64,000 nucleotides of DNA from Voacanga thouarsii. Its lineage: Eukaryota; Streptophyta; Magnoliopsida; Gentianales; Apocynaceae. Below are positions 45,044 through 58,100 of the stretch, piece after piece (positions within the stretch are counted from its first letter, which is position 1; each line of letters begins with the position of its first letter). The stretch lies in contig JANUWF010001683.1 of assembly GCA_026120185.1 (NCBI GenBank), positions 4,410,001 to 4,474,000 on the forward strand, in the 5' to 3' direction. The notes under the pieces were generated by a model that did no database searches, was not told where the DNA came from, and saw only the letters and a program-made list of their open reading frames with translations. Made by a program: the position numbers and the translations under genes.

Positions 45044-47374
45044 CGAATGGTTACTTCAACCATGGCCATATTTTCTCCTTCTCTCTTGGACAGATCATGT
45101 CTCTAAGAGTAAGGATTCATTCAAAACTTCTCCAAAGTAGTCATCAATTAAGTAAGCTCTTCAACCTTCTTTTTAAATTCTTGATTAATTAAGTAAGCTC
45201 TTCAACCTTCTCTTTAAATTCTTGATTCATGTCTCTAGGATGATATTGGAAGGAGATGGATTATAATTAGGGTTTAAGCATGTGTTGTTGTGATGCAGTT
45301 GAGATTGATGCATGAATAAATGTGTTTGTATGATGGAGATGGGATTGATGCATGACATGATTTGTCTTGGTCAACTGTACGGTGTTTTTAGGGTTTGTTG
45401 TATGTCTTCATATCGTAAGTGGTATATGTGATCAAGCATGTTAGAGATTACGTCACCTTTGGTGAATAAGGTTTTATATTCATGTATTCTTGTTAAGGCC
45501 ATGATTATGATTATGTTAATGGAGTTTGGATCATGTCTTGGTAAGTTTAGATCTATGCCTTTATTCATGATTTGGATGATTTGATGAATTGGTGTGGAGT
45601 GTATGTTCATGATTATGGTTAGCAATAGAAATATGATCATGACCTTATTGTCCTTAAGCTAATTTTATTTCATTAATAAAATGATTATTACTATAATTCC
45701 TTCTAGTAAATTTCAAAAAAACCTAGGAAGATGTGGATTTGGTCTCTTATATAAAATAGTGATATTTTAGTCAAATAAATGATAGCTTTTATTAAAGAAA
45801 TAAAATATATAGATATTATATAAAATAAGAATATCAAATAAAACCTTTTCCATAAATCATCATACTAGGTAAAATGTTAATTTGGTAAATCTTATATTCA
45901 TAAATACTATTAAAATTTATTTATTGTCTTTTAATCAAAACTTATTAAAATTCACTTTCAACTAATTTTAGTTACCAATTATTTTCTAACAATTAATTAT
46001 TAATAGATTATTATTTTAAATAATACCATCTAGAACCTAGGACCATTCATCAAATAAACTCTAATTTATTTTTAGCAAGATTTAAACCTTCAACTTATTG
46101 TACCTATTTCCCAAAACCCTAATTATTTTAATATCAGACTAGACTTAGCTTATAAACCCTTAAATTTATTATCTGGCCTTAAAGCTTGGGACACTAGAAT
46201 CACAGTTGTAGTAAGTTGAGATAGAATTATTTGTGCAAGTGAATTTTGGCTTGAGTTTAATTATGGCTTATGTTTAACCCAGGCGGGGTTAGGTCAGCTG
46301 TTGGAGACCTTTATTTTGAGCAAGGATCAGGTAAGCTCCTACATAAAACCTATTTGATGCAAAATGATTATATGGCAAGCCAAATGTGGAGTGCGTGGAC
46401 ACTTACTTCTGTAAAGGCAATTGAGGATTATTTCCTTTCTCACTTCAGGTAAACAAATTATTTGAAAATCAAAGGGGCAGTTTTACTCGAACCCTAAAGC
46501 TCTTGCTAAAACCAGTTTTACCACAAACTTTGGAAATCCTTATTTGCCATTTTCAAGTAGAACTATGTTTTACTCATTTCCCATCAAGTGGGATAAATTA
46601 CGTTGAGTACTCAATAAAGGCGGACTGCTAGGACTAGTCTTTGAGAGGTTAGGGTAAGTCTCTCAGTAGGTGGCCACCTCTGAGGGGTTAGTCTTTCCCG
46701 GATAAAATGTCAGTTCAGTAGGTCGTGCCGGTTCGAGCTAGCAATTTTCAGTCAAGTGGACTTTGTGTTACCGGAAAGGACACCCAATTTTGTTTGGGTG
46801 TAGAGATGGAGGAGTATCTCACCCGGTAGGCCGATCACCTACTTTTTATTAGTCTGCACAAAGTGTGGCATTCTGACCATTGTATGGTTATGGGACCCAA
46901 TGTGTGGTAACCCATGACCACCCTGTTGAGTGGTTGATTTTATTGTTCATGTATGGTTGAGAAAAGCTAAAACACCACTCTTGTTTTTTACTATGGTTTA
47001 TTCTTGCTAGTATTTCTCTTATGAAGATTTTACACTTTGCATTCATGAACTGTTTTCACGGACTTACTGAGATTTTTATCTCATCACCCATTTTACCATG
47101 ATTTTAGGTCAATCCTGCTGTGGGGATGAGTAGTTAGTTGTTGCCTGCCTTGGAAGATTTTCTTATATTTATTTTGTGTAATGCTTTGGGAGTTGAGAGT
47201 GAACAATTTCTATTTTGGATTTGTTTTTGAATTCTTGGACTGTAATAAGTTTTAAGTTTTAAGTATTATTTTATTTCTATTATTCTGATTGTGTGACCTA
47301 GTTATAAAGACCCATTGTCCTTTGAATGGGGCGATATCCCCGGCCCTGTTAGGTCTAGGTAGTGGGGTGTTACA

Positions 47375-48076
47375 TGGCAAGTGTGTGCTGCGGTATACCC
47401 TGAGCAGATGTACGCTGCGGTATACTTATTTGGGCGACACATGGTTAAGCACAGGAGGCTCGGTCTCAGTACAATGATACGTGGTGCCGAAGGTAAGAAC
47501 TGCAGGACTTGCATGTGAACATAGGCCGACCTCTGTTAGAGAAGCGTCTGTGATTTGAAAATTGGGGTAATGATTTGAAATTGAAATATAGTTTTTCAAA
47601 AATGATTGACTTCTGAATAAAATGTTCATTAAAGAGTTTTGGAATCATTTCTAATGAACAAATGATATGCTAATCCACAAAAAGTTTTGTGTGCTCTACC
47701 TCTTTGATAAAGCACTAGCACACACGGGACTCACAGGGTGATTTTTCACTCACACATGTCTTTAATCTTACCTTTTCGTAGGATCCAGAGTTGAGCGGAC
47801 CTATGGATAAAGGATGATACCACAGTGATAGTAGAATAGGTTCGGACATTTCCTTTTTGGATAATGTATCTTACTACTGATGTTGAATGGAAATTTTCGT
47901 GTATGAGATTCTTTATTATATATATGCACGTGACCATCAATATAGATTGTTGTATGGATCTAGACCTTACATATTCTATTGGTTTTTCGTTATAAAGACC
48001 CCTTGTCTAGGTAACTGGACGGGGCGACACCCAGTGTTGATATGCTTCCGCTGTTACCTTTAGTAGGGGTGTTACA
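47375..48076 (+). mobile_element. Family B 3' LTR, last part
   Basis: It matches 27,847-28,572 in the 5' LTR and ends GTAGGGGTGTTACA, followed by ATATA. Short frames in it (47,289-48,260) overlap LTR borders and have no domain. Confidence 0.88.
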
Positions 48077-48780
48077 ATATACATACCCATATATCATACA
48101 CATATGTGTGTCACAATATATGACACAGGCATATACATACACCACACCAAATACATACATACATACATATATATATATATGTATGTATATATATATATAT
48201 GTCCATGTATGTATATATATATATGTCCGTATACTTATGTATCAACATACATATATATAAATATATAGGTACACACACATACACACACATACATATATAC
48301 CTATATACATCTATACATATACATTAACATATTGGTATATATATATACCTATATTTAAATATCACATACACACACACACATATATATATATATATAATCT
48401 ATATATATACATACCTATATATATACATATATAGATATATATATAAATACCACATACATTCATATATATATATATATATATGTACATACACACATGCATA
48501 TATATCTGTACATACGCATGCATATATCTGTGTGTATATGTATCTACATTACAAATAACTATATATATACATATACATATATATACAAATATATCGGTAT
48601 ACATATATACCTGTATATAAATACCATATACATTCTGATATATATATATATATAGATTTATTTATTTATATATACAGACACACACACACACACAAAAAAT
48701 AAATACATTTATGCAGATATACATATAGACATATAGCTATATACCATATATACATAAATATATATTTATTTACCAATATA
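48077..48780. repeat. TA/CA/TG microsatellite, right half
   Basis: ATATA, CATACATAC and CACACACA runs fill about 700 bases. This is the right flank of family B, which inserted in the microsatellite whose left half is at 13,441-13,699. The frames 48,042-48,848 are repeat artefacts. Confidence 0.9.
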
Positions 48781-49127
48781 CAACTCTCTCTCTCTCTCTC
48801 AATCTCTCTTCCTCTTCTACCTTTCCCCCCTCTCTCCCATTTTCTCACCTATTTTCTCCTCCCTTTCTCACCTTCTCGATCTCTCTGTTTCTCCCTTTTT
48901 CTCATTCTTTCTCTTTATTTTTTCCTCCTTTTATATCTCTTTCCCATTGTTTTAATATCCTTTCTCTCCATATACCTCTCTTTTTCTTTCTTTTTCTTTC
49001 TCTCTCCATCTTTTACATACTCTATCTCTCTCTCCCCTTTCCTATTTTTCTCTCTCATTCTCTCTCTCTCCCTCTCCATCCCCCTTTCTCTCTCCTATCT
49101 CTCTCTCATTTTCTCCTCATTTTCTCT

Positions 49128-49164
<37 letters not shown>

Positions 49165-49795
49165 ACCCTTGTCCCCCTCTCACCCATTCCCTCACCTATT
49201 TTCTCCTCCCTTTCATACCCTCTCAATCTCTCTTTTCCCATTTTTCTCATTCTTCCTCTTCCTCTTTTTCTTTTCCTTTTTTTATCTCTCTTCCCCTTTG
49301 TTTTTGTTCTCTTTCTGTCCATATAGCTCTATTTTTCTTTTTCTCTCTCTCAATCTCTTACACACTCTATCACTCTCCCCATTTTTCTCTCTCTCCTCTT
49401 CCTTGCTCTCTCTCTCTCTCTCTTTCTCTCTTTTCTCATTCTCTTCATATTATATATCTATATATATATATATATATATATATATCTCACTCTCACTCTT
49501 CTACCCTTCTCCCCTCTCTCCTATTCTCTGACCCATTTTCTCCTCCCTTTCTCACCCTCTTGATCGATCTTTCTCCCATTTTTACATTCTCCCTCTTCCT
49601 CTTTTTCTTTTCCCAATTTTATCTCCCTTCTCATTTGTTTTAGTACTCTTTCTCTCCATATATCTCTCTTTTTCTTTTCTTTTCTTTTCTTTTCTTTTCT
49701 CTCTCTCTCCATCTTTTACACATTCTATTTCTCTCACCTTTTTTTCTCTATCCTTTTATCTCTCTCGCTCTCTCTCACTCTCTCCCCTATATATA
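48781..49795. repeat. Pyrimidine-rich tract, about 1 kb
   Basis: Almost the whole plus strand is C and T, built of CTCTCT runs and repeated text such as CCTCTTTTTCTTTTCC and TCTCCATATA followed by CTCT. Similar 350-base blocks appear to recur (compare 48,781-49,000, 49,141-49,340 and 49,480-49,690), interrupted once by a (TA)n run at 49,450-49,485. It has no coding value on either strand. Confidence 0.9.
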
Positions 49796-49889
49796 TACAT
49801 GTCTACATTTATTTATATCACCCATCTACTCTCTATATAAGTAAAATTATATGAATTAAAGTTCACATAATAGTATTTTAATAAAAAAA

Positions 49890-50303
49890 CAAGTGCACAT
49901 ACCAAATAGTGACAACATTTTTCATCGATAAATTCACACAAATAGTGACAAGAAAAATGTTGTCGCTATAAGTACACCATTTAGTGACACGAAAATTGTT
50001 GTCACTATATGTGAACTATTTTGTGACAAAGTTTCTTTTTAGTGGCAACAATTTTGGAGTTGTCACTAAAGAGATTTCCTGCTTTCAAATGAGATTGAGG
50101 AGAAAGCCTTTAGTGAGAAAAAACAATGACAACATTTTCTTTTGTCAAAAAAAGTTATCATTTAGTGGCAACCTTTTTTGTTGTCCCTAAAAGTTTGACC
50201 TTTACTGACAACAAAAAATGTTGTCACTAATTCTACTATTTATGGACAATAATTTTGTTGTCACTAATATTTCTTGTCAGTAAAGCCCATTTCTCCCATA
50301 GTA
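49890..50303. mobile_element. CACTA-type DNA transposon end (remnant)
   Basis: At least seven TTAGTG(A/G)CAACA or inverse TGTTGTCACTAA motifs occur in 400 bases, often as inverted pairs, as in subterminal regions of CACTA (En/Spm) transposons. The right end reads GCCCATTTCTCCCATAGTA, the reverse of a CACTATGGGAGAAATGGGC-type terminus with its first base changed. The other end and any transposase are missing. It interrupts copia integrase sequence at the HTR position. Between 49,796 and 49,889 nothing is recognised. Confidence 0.68.
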
Positions 50304-50684
50304 ACGAGTGTGATCATCTATAAAAGTGACGAAGTATTCATAGCCTCCTCTAGCTGGTGTAGTCATTGGACCACAAATATACGTATGAACTAATACTAAT
50401 ATTTTAATGGCTCTATCTTCCTTTTTGGTAAAAGACCTTTTCGTCATTTTACCTTTAAGACAAGATTCACACAGAGGTCATTCTTCTAGTCTCAATGAAC
50501 CTAAAGGTCCATCGTGGATTAGCCTCTGAATCTGATTGGGATTTATATGTCCCAATCTAAGAAGCCGCAAATATGAATCATTTGATATGGTCTTTCTCTT
50601 TTTATTATCAGGTTCAGTTTGAATTTTATTTACTAGATTTCGAATAGGATGTATGTAAAAAAGATTCCCATGTTTCCTGAACAA
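50304..50684 (-). pseudogene. Copia copy 2: pre-integrase and start of integrase
   Basis: The frame 50,478-50,684 has LLRLGHINPNQIQRLIHDGP, then a stop, then CESCLKGKMTKRSF, the GAG-pre-integrase zinc finger. Integrase continues with CGPMTTPARGGYEYFVTFIDD (first catalytic aspartate), where the CACTA remnant cuts it off. The rest of integrase, reverse transcriptase and RNase H are not found. Confidence 0.87.
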
Positions 50685-51043
50685 ATGAAATTACCATCTC
50701 TATTGATGGAAACACCAAAATGGAAAGAAACAGAATATCCTTGATTCATAAATTTGGAAACTGGAATCAAATTCTATTTAAAATACAAAATATATAAAAA
50801 ATATCTTTTAAAACTAACTTCCTATTACTATAAAAAATAAGCTTAAGATCTCCCACTACTTTAGCCGCCCATATTCTTGCTCCATTCCCTACTTGAAGTC
50901 CATGCTTCCCCTTATTGAGTCTCCTTATCCTTTTGAACCCCTGCAAAGTGTTTCACATATGTTCAGTGGCTCCAAAATCAACTATCCTTCAGGATGTTGA
51001 TCCAACCATTAAAATAGAGTCGAGGTAGATTTGGCTAAGAAGT
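50685..51043 (-). pseudogene. Copia copy 2: protease region
   Basis: The frame reads RIVDFGATEHM, a stop, NTLQGFKRIRRL, GLQVGNGARIW and LVLKDIFYI. This matches copia protease, with DSG changed to DFG and a stop in the domain. Confidence 0.78.
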
Positions 51044-51825
51044 CTAGACAATCTTCCTTCCAATGCCCCTTCTTGCCACGCTTAAAACATTTGCCTTTGG
51101 GCTTCCATTGGGTTTAGTCTGATCAGATGCTTTAGGCTTGGCCCTTCCATTGTTTTGGACTTTCTTCTTGAATTTGTTAGGCTTTGCCTTAATTCCATAA
51201 CAAGAGGCAGAACGAGAGTCCAAAACCTTTGACATGGGATTCATTATCTTCTTTGCCGTCTGGAGCTCTTTCATAAGCTCTGTGAGATTCATATTCAACT
51301 TGTTTATGTTGTAGTTTAACTTAAACTAAGAATATTAGTCAGGCAAAGGTTCAAGAACCATGTCAATTTGGCTCTCATGATCTATAGTCCCGCCTAGGAC
51401 CTCAGCCTCCTCAAAGTAAGCAATCATCTTGAGCAGATGCTCTCAAACCGATGCTTCATCAGCCATCATACTGTTCAAGATTGCCCTAAGAGCTTCCTAC
51501 CTTGCGGGCTGGCTTTTGTCAGTAAACATGTTGCGCAATGACAAAACAATATCATATGCAGTGGTGATGTGCTCAACTGGAGTACACTAGACATAGAAGC
51601 CAACAGGTAGTGCTTAGCCATCTCATCGGCTTTCTTCCATGCCTTCTCGGCCTCTCGCTCTTGATCAGTGGATTCATTCCCAATTTCAGGACAGGGATCC
51701 GTAAGAATATACTTGTACTCTTCGGCAATGAGTACTGTATTCAGGTTCCTCTTTTAGTCCACATAATTTGGGCATGTCAACTTATTCTCCTTGAGAATGA
51801 TTGGCAATGGATTGAAACCAGACAT
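51044..51825 (-). pseudogene. Copia copy 2: gag with zinc knuckle
   Basis: The start is the ATG at 51,823-51,825 (MSGFNPLPIILKENKL), a good match to Tork/Angela-like copia gag. A stop replaces the tryptophan of NYVDWK. UBN2-like text follows in several frames. The zinc knuckle near 51,050-51,095 reads CFKRGKKGHWKEDC, with the second cysteine changed to arginine. Frame 51,044-51,298 reads the end of gag partly out of frame. It is closely related to copia copy 1. Confidence 0.87.
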
Positions 51826-53479
51826 TTTTGAAATATTGCGAAAAGCATTCATTTAGTTTGTAAGAAATAAAATGCACATACTTTATATTATTTCTTTAAT
51901 AATAGATAACTCTTAAAACCATTATCAATAATATAAATAGTTTGTCTCTTAGAAAAGTTAAGAGAGCTTCATAGGAAGATTAATAGCATCCTAAGTTAAA
52001 TATATAACCATCACAAATCAAAACATCCTAAAATAGGTAATGGTCTAGAAAAGTTCCACCAATAGGATGGCCACTACTTCACACTACTGACGGGTAATCT
52101 AACGCTAAAAATCTCCAACATAGGTTAGTCGATCCTAGTAAATACAATGGGCTTTTAATTTTACTCTTCCATTAGTTCTAGATACTTGTGGAAATCCATC
52201 CTATAGGGGGTCATGCTCAGAATGACACGAGGATATTGACTCTCTAATAAGAGTTGTGATGGAAGCCACGGGATTGTTAGAACCCCTCTCCTATATAGTC
52301 TTTTATTGAAATTAGAGTTTTATGCCCAAAGAATGTTTTCTATAATCTTATAGTTTCATTAACTTTAGTAAAAATCTGAAATTCAATATTATTCTCTATG
52401 TCAAGGATTATACCCTTTGAGAGAATACTCCATGAATTTATTTTTCTATGCTAAGTTAACAACCAAATAAAACTTTATTAAATGACCTTAAGTTAAACGT
52501 TATTCTCTATGTCAAGGATTATACCCTTTAAGAGAATAAACCATGAACTCTTATACTTTTAAAATTTCTTAGATTAAAATGTTTTATCAAAAACCCATCC
52601 TATCTAGTGAGACTTTGGTCTTACAAGAACTCTTGCATTTGATCACAAAAACAAAATAAGCATGATACCAAGATTGAACTTTTTTTTCAAGCTCAAACTA
52701 TTCAGTTATTCGTAAATGACCAAGTAATGGATTAAACATTGTGAATTAAAAATTAATGATCTTTTTAATCCTAAAGTTGTTCTATCTTTTAATATTCATT
52801 TTCATGTAATTTATTTATTTATAGAGAAATAAAACTATTGCAAAAAATTAACCTCATACAATGGTTTCAAAACAGGATTATATCAACGAAAATTGAGGAA
52901 CATAATTGCAACAATGCTCTCCTCTTTAGTGGACAATTTATTGCCTCCATTCTCATCCAAAATTGGTTGCAACCGACTCTGGGCATAGTGGACTCGGTGC
53001 CAAGTCGAATCTATTTTTCCCCAAAATAGAAAAATTCCAGTTGGGCAGAGTAGACCTGGCACCTGGTCCATTCGGTCCACCTGGCGCCGGGTCAACTCTA
53101 AAATTCATCGACTGCTAGAAAAAATCTAGCATTTCAGCCACTTCTTTCCCCTCAAAAATTCCAGCAATCACGTTCTTCTAGTCCTAAAAATTTACAGATT
53201 GAAAGAATACAAGGAAATGGAGAACCAGGCATAAAAAGCATGCCTTTACAAGTGCCTATGCCTCTAATCATGAGGCAGACATTGAATCTACTTAAAACCA
53301 GATAAACAATGGGAAAAATTAGAATACATCATCCTATACCTCAACTGCGAGACGTACATGAACTTTAGAAACCAATATATGAGGGATCACATGAAATCAC
53401 ACAAGATTCATTTTTAAACGGTAAATGAATAGCCTTTTCCTATTTTAACCCTTGTACATGCTCCTAGATGAAAACTGTG
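51826..53479 (-). mobile_element. Leader of copia copy 2
   Basis: No gene is supported. The string TATTCTCTATGTCAAGGATT occurs twice (about 52,398 and 52,501), showing a roughly 100-base duplication. GGTGCCAAGTC, GGCACCTGGTC and GGCGCCGGGTC form a degenerate repeat near 52,995-53,095. It parallels the leader of copia copy 1. Confidence 0.6.
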
Positions 53480-53480
53480 T

Positions 53481-53493
53481 CTTTGATACCACT
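53481..53493 (-). other. Primer binding site of copia copy 2
   Basis: On the minus strand AAGTGGTATCAAAG lies at the LTR border. TGGTATCA is the complement of initiator tRNA-Met. Confidence 0.85.
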
Positions 53494-55144
53494 TGAAAGG
53501 ATCGCGGAAAAATATCAAAAGAAAACATAGCAAAAAATTTTTCAATTTTTTTGTGCCACATGGCCCACATCCAGGATAGAGTATTTACTTTTCCTTGCTA
53601 GTCACAGATTAACCAATGTGGGGATGGGTGGTAGTATTGGAACTTCTTGCATTAGAAGGGAAGAAGGAGGTGCATGCGGTTCAACAGGAATTCCCACCAA
53701 TCTACTACTCCCATGCATCAAACATCTCCAAACTTCATCTCTTCATCTTCCAGACTATAACTCTACCTTGCTCTTAGCGTTGGCATGGTGAAAGCACCTT
53801 CTTGGATAATCAAAACACTCTTTAAGAAAGAAGGGAGAGAAGATAGGTAAATGAACCAGAGAGGGAGAGATGAGACGACACACCTTTGAGAAGAAAAAAA
53901 CTTGTTATTTTTTTCCTCCTCTCTTGTCCTTAATTTTAGCTAGGCTAGGGCTTCCTCAAGCCCTAATGGCAAAAAAATCATGAAGCCCTAATAGGCTAGG
54001 TGTTGTGCTAAAAAAATAATCTAAGACTGGCCCAATCCTCTTAATTATTTAATTATCTTTTCTGGGCCCCATTAAATATCCAAGGCCAATTAATTAATTC
54101 TAATTAGACTTTTAATATATGTCAACATATATCAGTCCAACTAATTTATTTATTCCAACCTAATTCTCTTAATTAGTTAATTATCCTTTCTGGCCCTTAT
54201 CAAAACCCAAGACTAATTAATTAATTCTAATTGGACTCTTAGAATAAATTTTATTTCTCATCCAAATAATTATCTATTAAGCCCATATTGTGTCTAAACA
54301 ATACCAAGGTAAGATGAGCTACTTCGGGGACCAAGAGACATATTCATGGCTACTAAAATGATAAAAATGTCCTTACTATTAAATAGCCACATTTTATCAC
54401 TTTAAATATTTTCAATTATCACCATATGAAAATATTTACCCTAAGAATAATATTGCTTAAAGTAATGTCTCCAACCTATTGGTGAACTGATGAAAATACC
54501 CCTCAATGAGAGAGGATAAATGTACTAACACCAATCTCAAAGATACCTACAATTCTTAGATTTCTAGTCTGATAATCCAAGACTCACTTGAATGTACTTG
54601 CTTATCATTAGAAGCTACCCAAAAGCACACATTACAGAGTTACATTCCTAGGGCCCTGGATTGTTTAGAATATCCTGGATAATAACAAGGAGGTGATTAA
54701 ACCTCAGTAAGTGAAGCATAAAAACTCTTTTGCAAAAGTCCGTCTTAGCTGACTAGAGTAATACACCCAATATACATTGATATTGATCTCACAAAAGAAA
54801 TCTCACCCAACATACATCAAAGTATAAAATCCTAACTTCGCCAGACCACCAACTCCTGCTCACGTATGAAAGGTATCCATCTGCGCTACAACAGTAATAG
54901 TCTTATCTCTATAATTATAAGACTTTAAGAGATACCACTACTGAACATGTTCTACATATTCGAAATATGTTTTTGCATATGATGTAAGTGAACTACTCAC
55001 TGATTCCAGGTATAGTATTCCTCATTGGAAATCATGGCATAATAGTCTTACCTTAATGAAATGTCCAATTCTATCGAATGACTAAGAACTAAATTTTATT
55101 TGTGTGACAAGTGTCCATGGTCTATACCTTACTGTGAAGAACAA

Positions 55145-58100
55145 TATAACACCTCACTTCCTAGGCCCGGCAGGGGCGGGGATGTCGCCCCGTCCAAAGG
55201 ACAAGGGGTCTTTATAACTAAGTCACATAATCAAAATAATAAAATAAAAATAATACTTTAAACTTAAAATTTATTACAATCCAATATTTCAAAATAAATT
55301 CATAAATAAAATTATCCACTCTCATCTTCTCAGAGAAATACATAAAAATAAATGACAAAATTCTCTTCCAAGGCAGACAACACTAGCTACCCACAGCAGG
55401 ATCGACCTGAAATAATGGTAAAAAGGGTCATGAGATAAAAATCTCAGTAAGTCCGTGTGTGCTTTGAGTGTCCAGTGAAAACAATTCGTGATTGCAAAGT
55501 ATAAATCTTTATAAGAGAAATACTGGCAAGCAATGAACATTAGTTAAAATTAATATTGGTGTTTTGGCTTTTCCAACCATACATAATCAATAAAATCAAC
55601 CACTCAAAAGAAATGATCATAGGTTACCACACGTTGGGCCCCATAACTGGTTAGAATGATGACACTTTGTGCAGACTGACAAAAAAAGGTAGGTGATTGG
55701 CCTACCAGGCAAGATACTTCTCATTCTCTATACCCAAACAACAACTGGGTGTCTATTCCAGCAAAACGTAGTCACTTGACTGGAAAATAAACTGCTAGCT
55801 CTGATTGGCACGACCTACTAGACTAACATCTTATCCGGGCATGACTCACCCCTCAGAGGTGGCCACCTACTAAGAGACTTACCCTAACCCTTCAAAGACT
55901 AGTCCTAGTAGTCCACCTTTATTGAGTACTCAACGTAACTTATCCCACTTAGGAAAAATGAACAAAACACAGTTCCTCTTGAAAATGGCAATTAAGGGTT
56001 TCCAAAGTCTTTGTCAAAATCAGTTTTAGAAAAAGTTTTAAGTTTGAGTAAATCTGCTTATTGATTTTCAAATAATTGTTTGACTGATATAAGGAAGAAG
56101 TCAATCCTCAATTACCTTTGCAGAAATGAGTATCCATGCACTCTACATTTGGCTTGCCATTATAAGCATTTCGCATCAAACAAGTTTTATGCAGGAGCTT
56201 ACCAGATCCTTAGCTCGAGTTAAAATAAAGATCTTCAACTGCTAACCCAACCCCGCCTGGGGTAAATATAAACCACAATCAAACTCCAGCCAAAATCCAC
56301 TTTCACAAATAAAACTAGCTCAACTCATTACTACTATGATCCTAGTGTCCCAAGCTTTAAGGCCAATAATAAATAAAAAGGTTTATAAGCTAAGTCGAAT
56401 TTGATATTTAAAATAATTAGTGTTTTGGGAAATAAGTACTAATAAGTTGAAGGTTTAATTCTTGCTAAGAATAATTTTAGAGTTTATTTGATGAAGAGTC
56501 CTAGGTGGTATTAGGTAAAATAATAATTTACTAATAATTAATTGTTTGAAAATAATTGCTAACTAAAATTAGTTGAAAATAAATTTTAATGGGTCTTGAT
56601 TGAAAGCTAATAAATAAATTTTAACAGATTTTGATTAAAAGATAATAAATTTTAATGATATTTATGAATATAAAAGGCTTTATTTGATATTATTATTATA
56701 TATAATATCTATATATTTTATTTCTTGAAATAAAAGCTATCATTTATTTGACTAAAATATCCTTATTATATATAATAATCCAAGTCTACCTTACTAGCAA
56801 AAATTGTAATATTAAATATTTTATTGATGAAATAAACTTAGCTTATGGACAACTAGATTATGATCATATTTCTATTGCTAACCACAATCATGAACATATA
56901 CTCCACTTCAATTCATCAACTCATCCAAATCATGAATAAAAACATAGATCTAAATTTACCAAGGCATGATCCAACCTCTACTAGCATAAACATAATCATG
57001 ACTTCAATAATCATACATGAATATAAATCATATTCATCATAGATGACATTATCTCTAGTATACTTGATCACAAATACTACTTATGACATGGAGACATGCA
57101 TTAAACCCTAAAAATACCATACAATCAACCAAGATAATCAACTCATGCATAAATCACATCTCCATCATAAACACACATTTATTCATGCTTCAATCTCTAC
57201 TTATCGCAACAATACATGCTCAAATCCTATTCATAATCCATCTCCTACCAATATCATCCTAGAGATATGAATCTGGAATTTAAAAGGAGAGTTAAAAAGT
57301 CTTACTTGATTGATGAATACCTTGAAGGAGTTTCGAATGGATCTCAACTCCTAGATGTCTAAATCCGTCCAAGGGAGATGAAGAAAGCATGGTCATTGGT
57401 GAAGAAGTCATTCAGCCAAGAAGAAGAGAGTGTTCAGCCAAGAGTGAAGGTGAAGTTGTTTGGACAAACCTACCTTGAAGGTGTTCTTGAGCCTTCACAA
57501 AATTTTTGATTTTTTATCCAAAAGAGCAAGTTGGATTTTAGAGTTTGATGTTAAAAATGGTATGGATGGACTCACGGCAGTGAGTAGATGAAATTTGAAA
57601 TTTTTGGAAAATGTTTGAAGTGGTTTGGAGAGGTATTAGATGAAAGAAAGGAGTAGGTGTTCTTAGTATTCTATGTGTGCTTGAAGGTTGAAGAGAATGG
57701 AGGGATTTTGGTTTGTAGCTGTCAAAATTCTGTGTGTGTGCAGTGGCTGAATTGTTTGTATAGTTTAGGAAGATGATTTTTCTGGTTTGAAAGGAAAAGG
57801 AAAGGCTGGTTGTTGAAATCCTAAAAGAATATTTTTGGGGATCAAATTTGGAAACAAAATATAGCAAGAATATCTTTGTTTAATGGAAGCTTTTTGGAAG
57901 CTGCTATGGCTGAATTGTTGCTCTGTGTTTCTGCTGGATGAAAGCTGGTTGAAAAGGATTAATGGTGGCCAAAAAGAAGGAGTGTAATGGTGAAGGGAAG
58001 GTCTGGTTGTTTGAGGGGTATTTTATGGAAGGTTGCTAAATTAAGTTTGCTGGAATTTTGGTATCCTATTAAGACATGATTGCATTGATTTGTTGGAGAT

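Larger units (their letters stand above)
43043..47374 (+). mobile_element. Family C solo LTR, 4.3 kb
   Basis: It begins TGTGAAACTCGAGTTG and ends GTAGTGGGGTGTTACA, with TGGCA on both sides (43,038-43,042 and 47,375-47,379). The family B text is continuous across it (GGCTTATGGTGGCA to AAGTGTGTG, compare 27,835-27,853). It holds a tRNA-like module, AC and TC microsatellites, many TTTCGGCCA and TTCCAGCA strings, and the late-LTR blocks shared with A and B. No frame has a recognisable domain. A 4.3 kb LTR is at the upper end for plant elements. Confidence 0.93.
14385..48076 (+). mobile_element. Family B chromovirus-like Ty3/gypsy element, nested host of four direct insertions
   Basis: LTRs begin TGTAACACCCCACC (14,385 and 36,618) and end GTAGGGGTGTTACA (28,572 and 48,076). 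The direct repeat ATATA precedes 14,385 and follows 48,076, but it lies in a TA-rich microsatellite and so is weak evidence alone. Subtracting insertions gives about 3.8 kb for each LTR, a good internal check. Inside are a primer site, gag/protease remnants, reverse transcriptase, RNase H, integrase and a chromodomain in the plus orientation, all with many stops. The order matches plant chromoviruses, probably the Tekay/Del lineage. Insertions sit at 15,811, 33,146, 38,441 and 43,043. Confidence 0.88.

Noticed and set aside
49128..49712. Long Arg/Lys/Glu-rich or Ser/Leu/Phe-rich frames.
   Set aside because: They are translations of the polypyrimidine tract.
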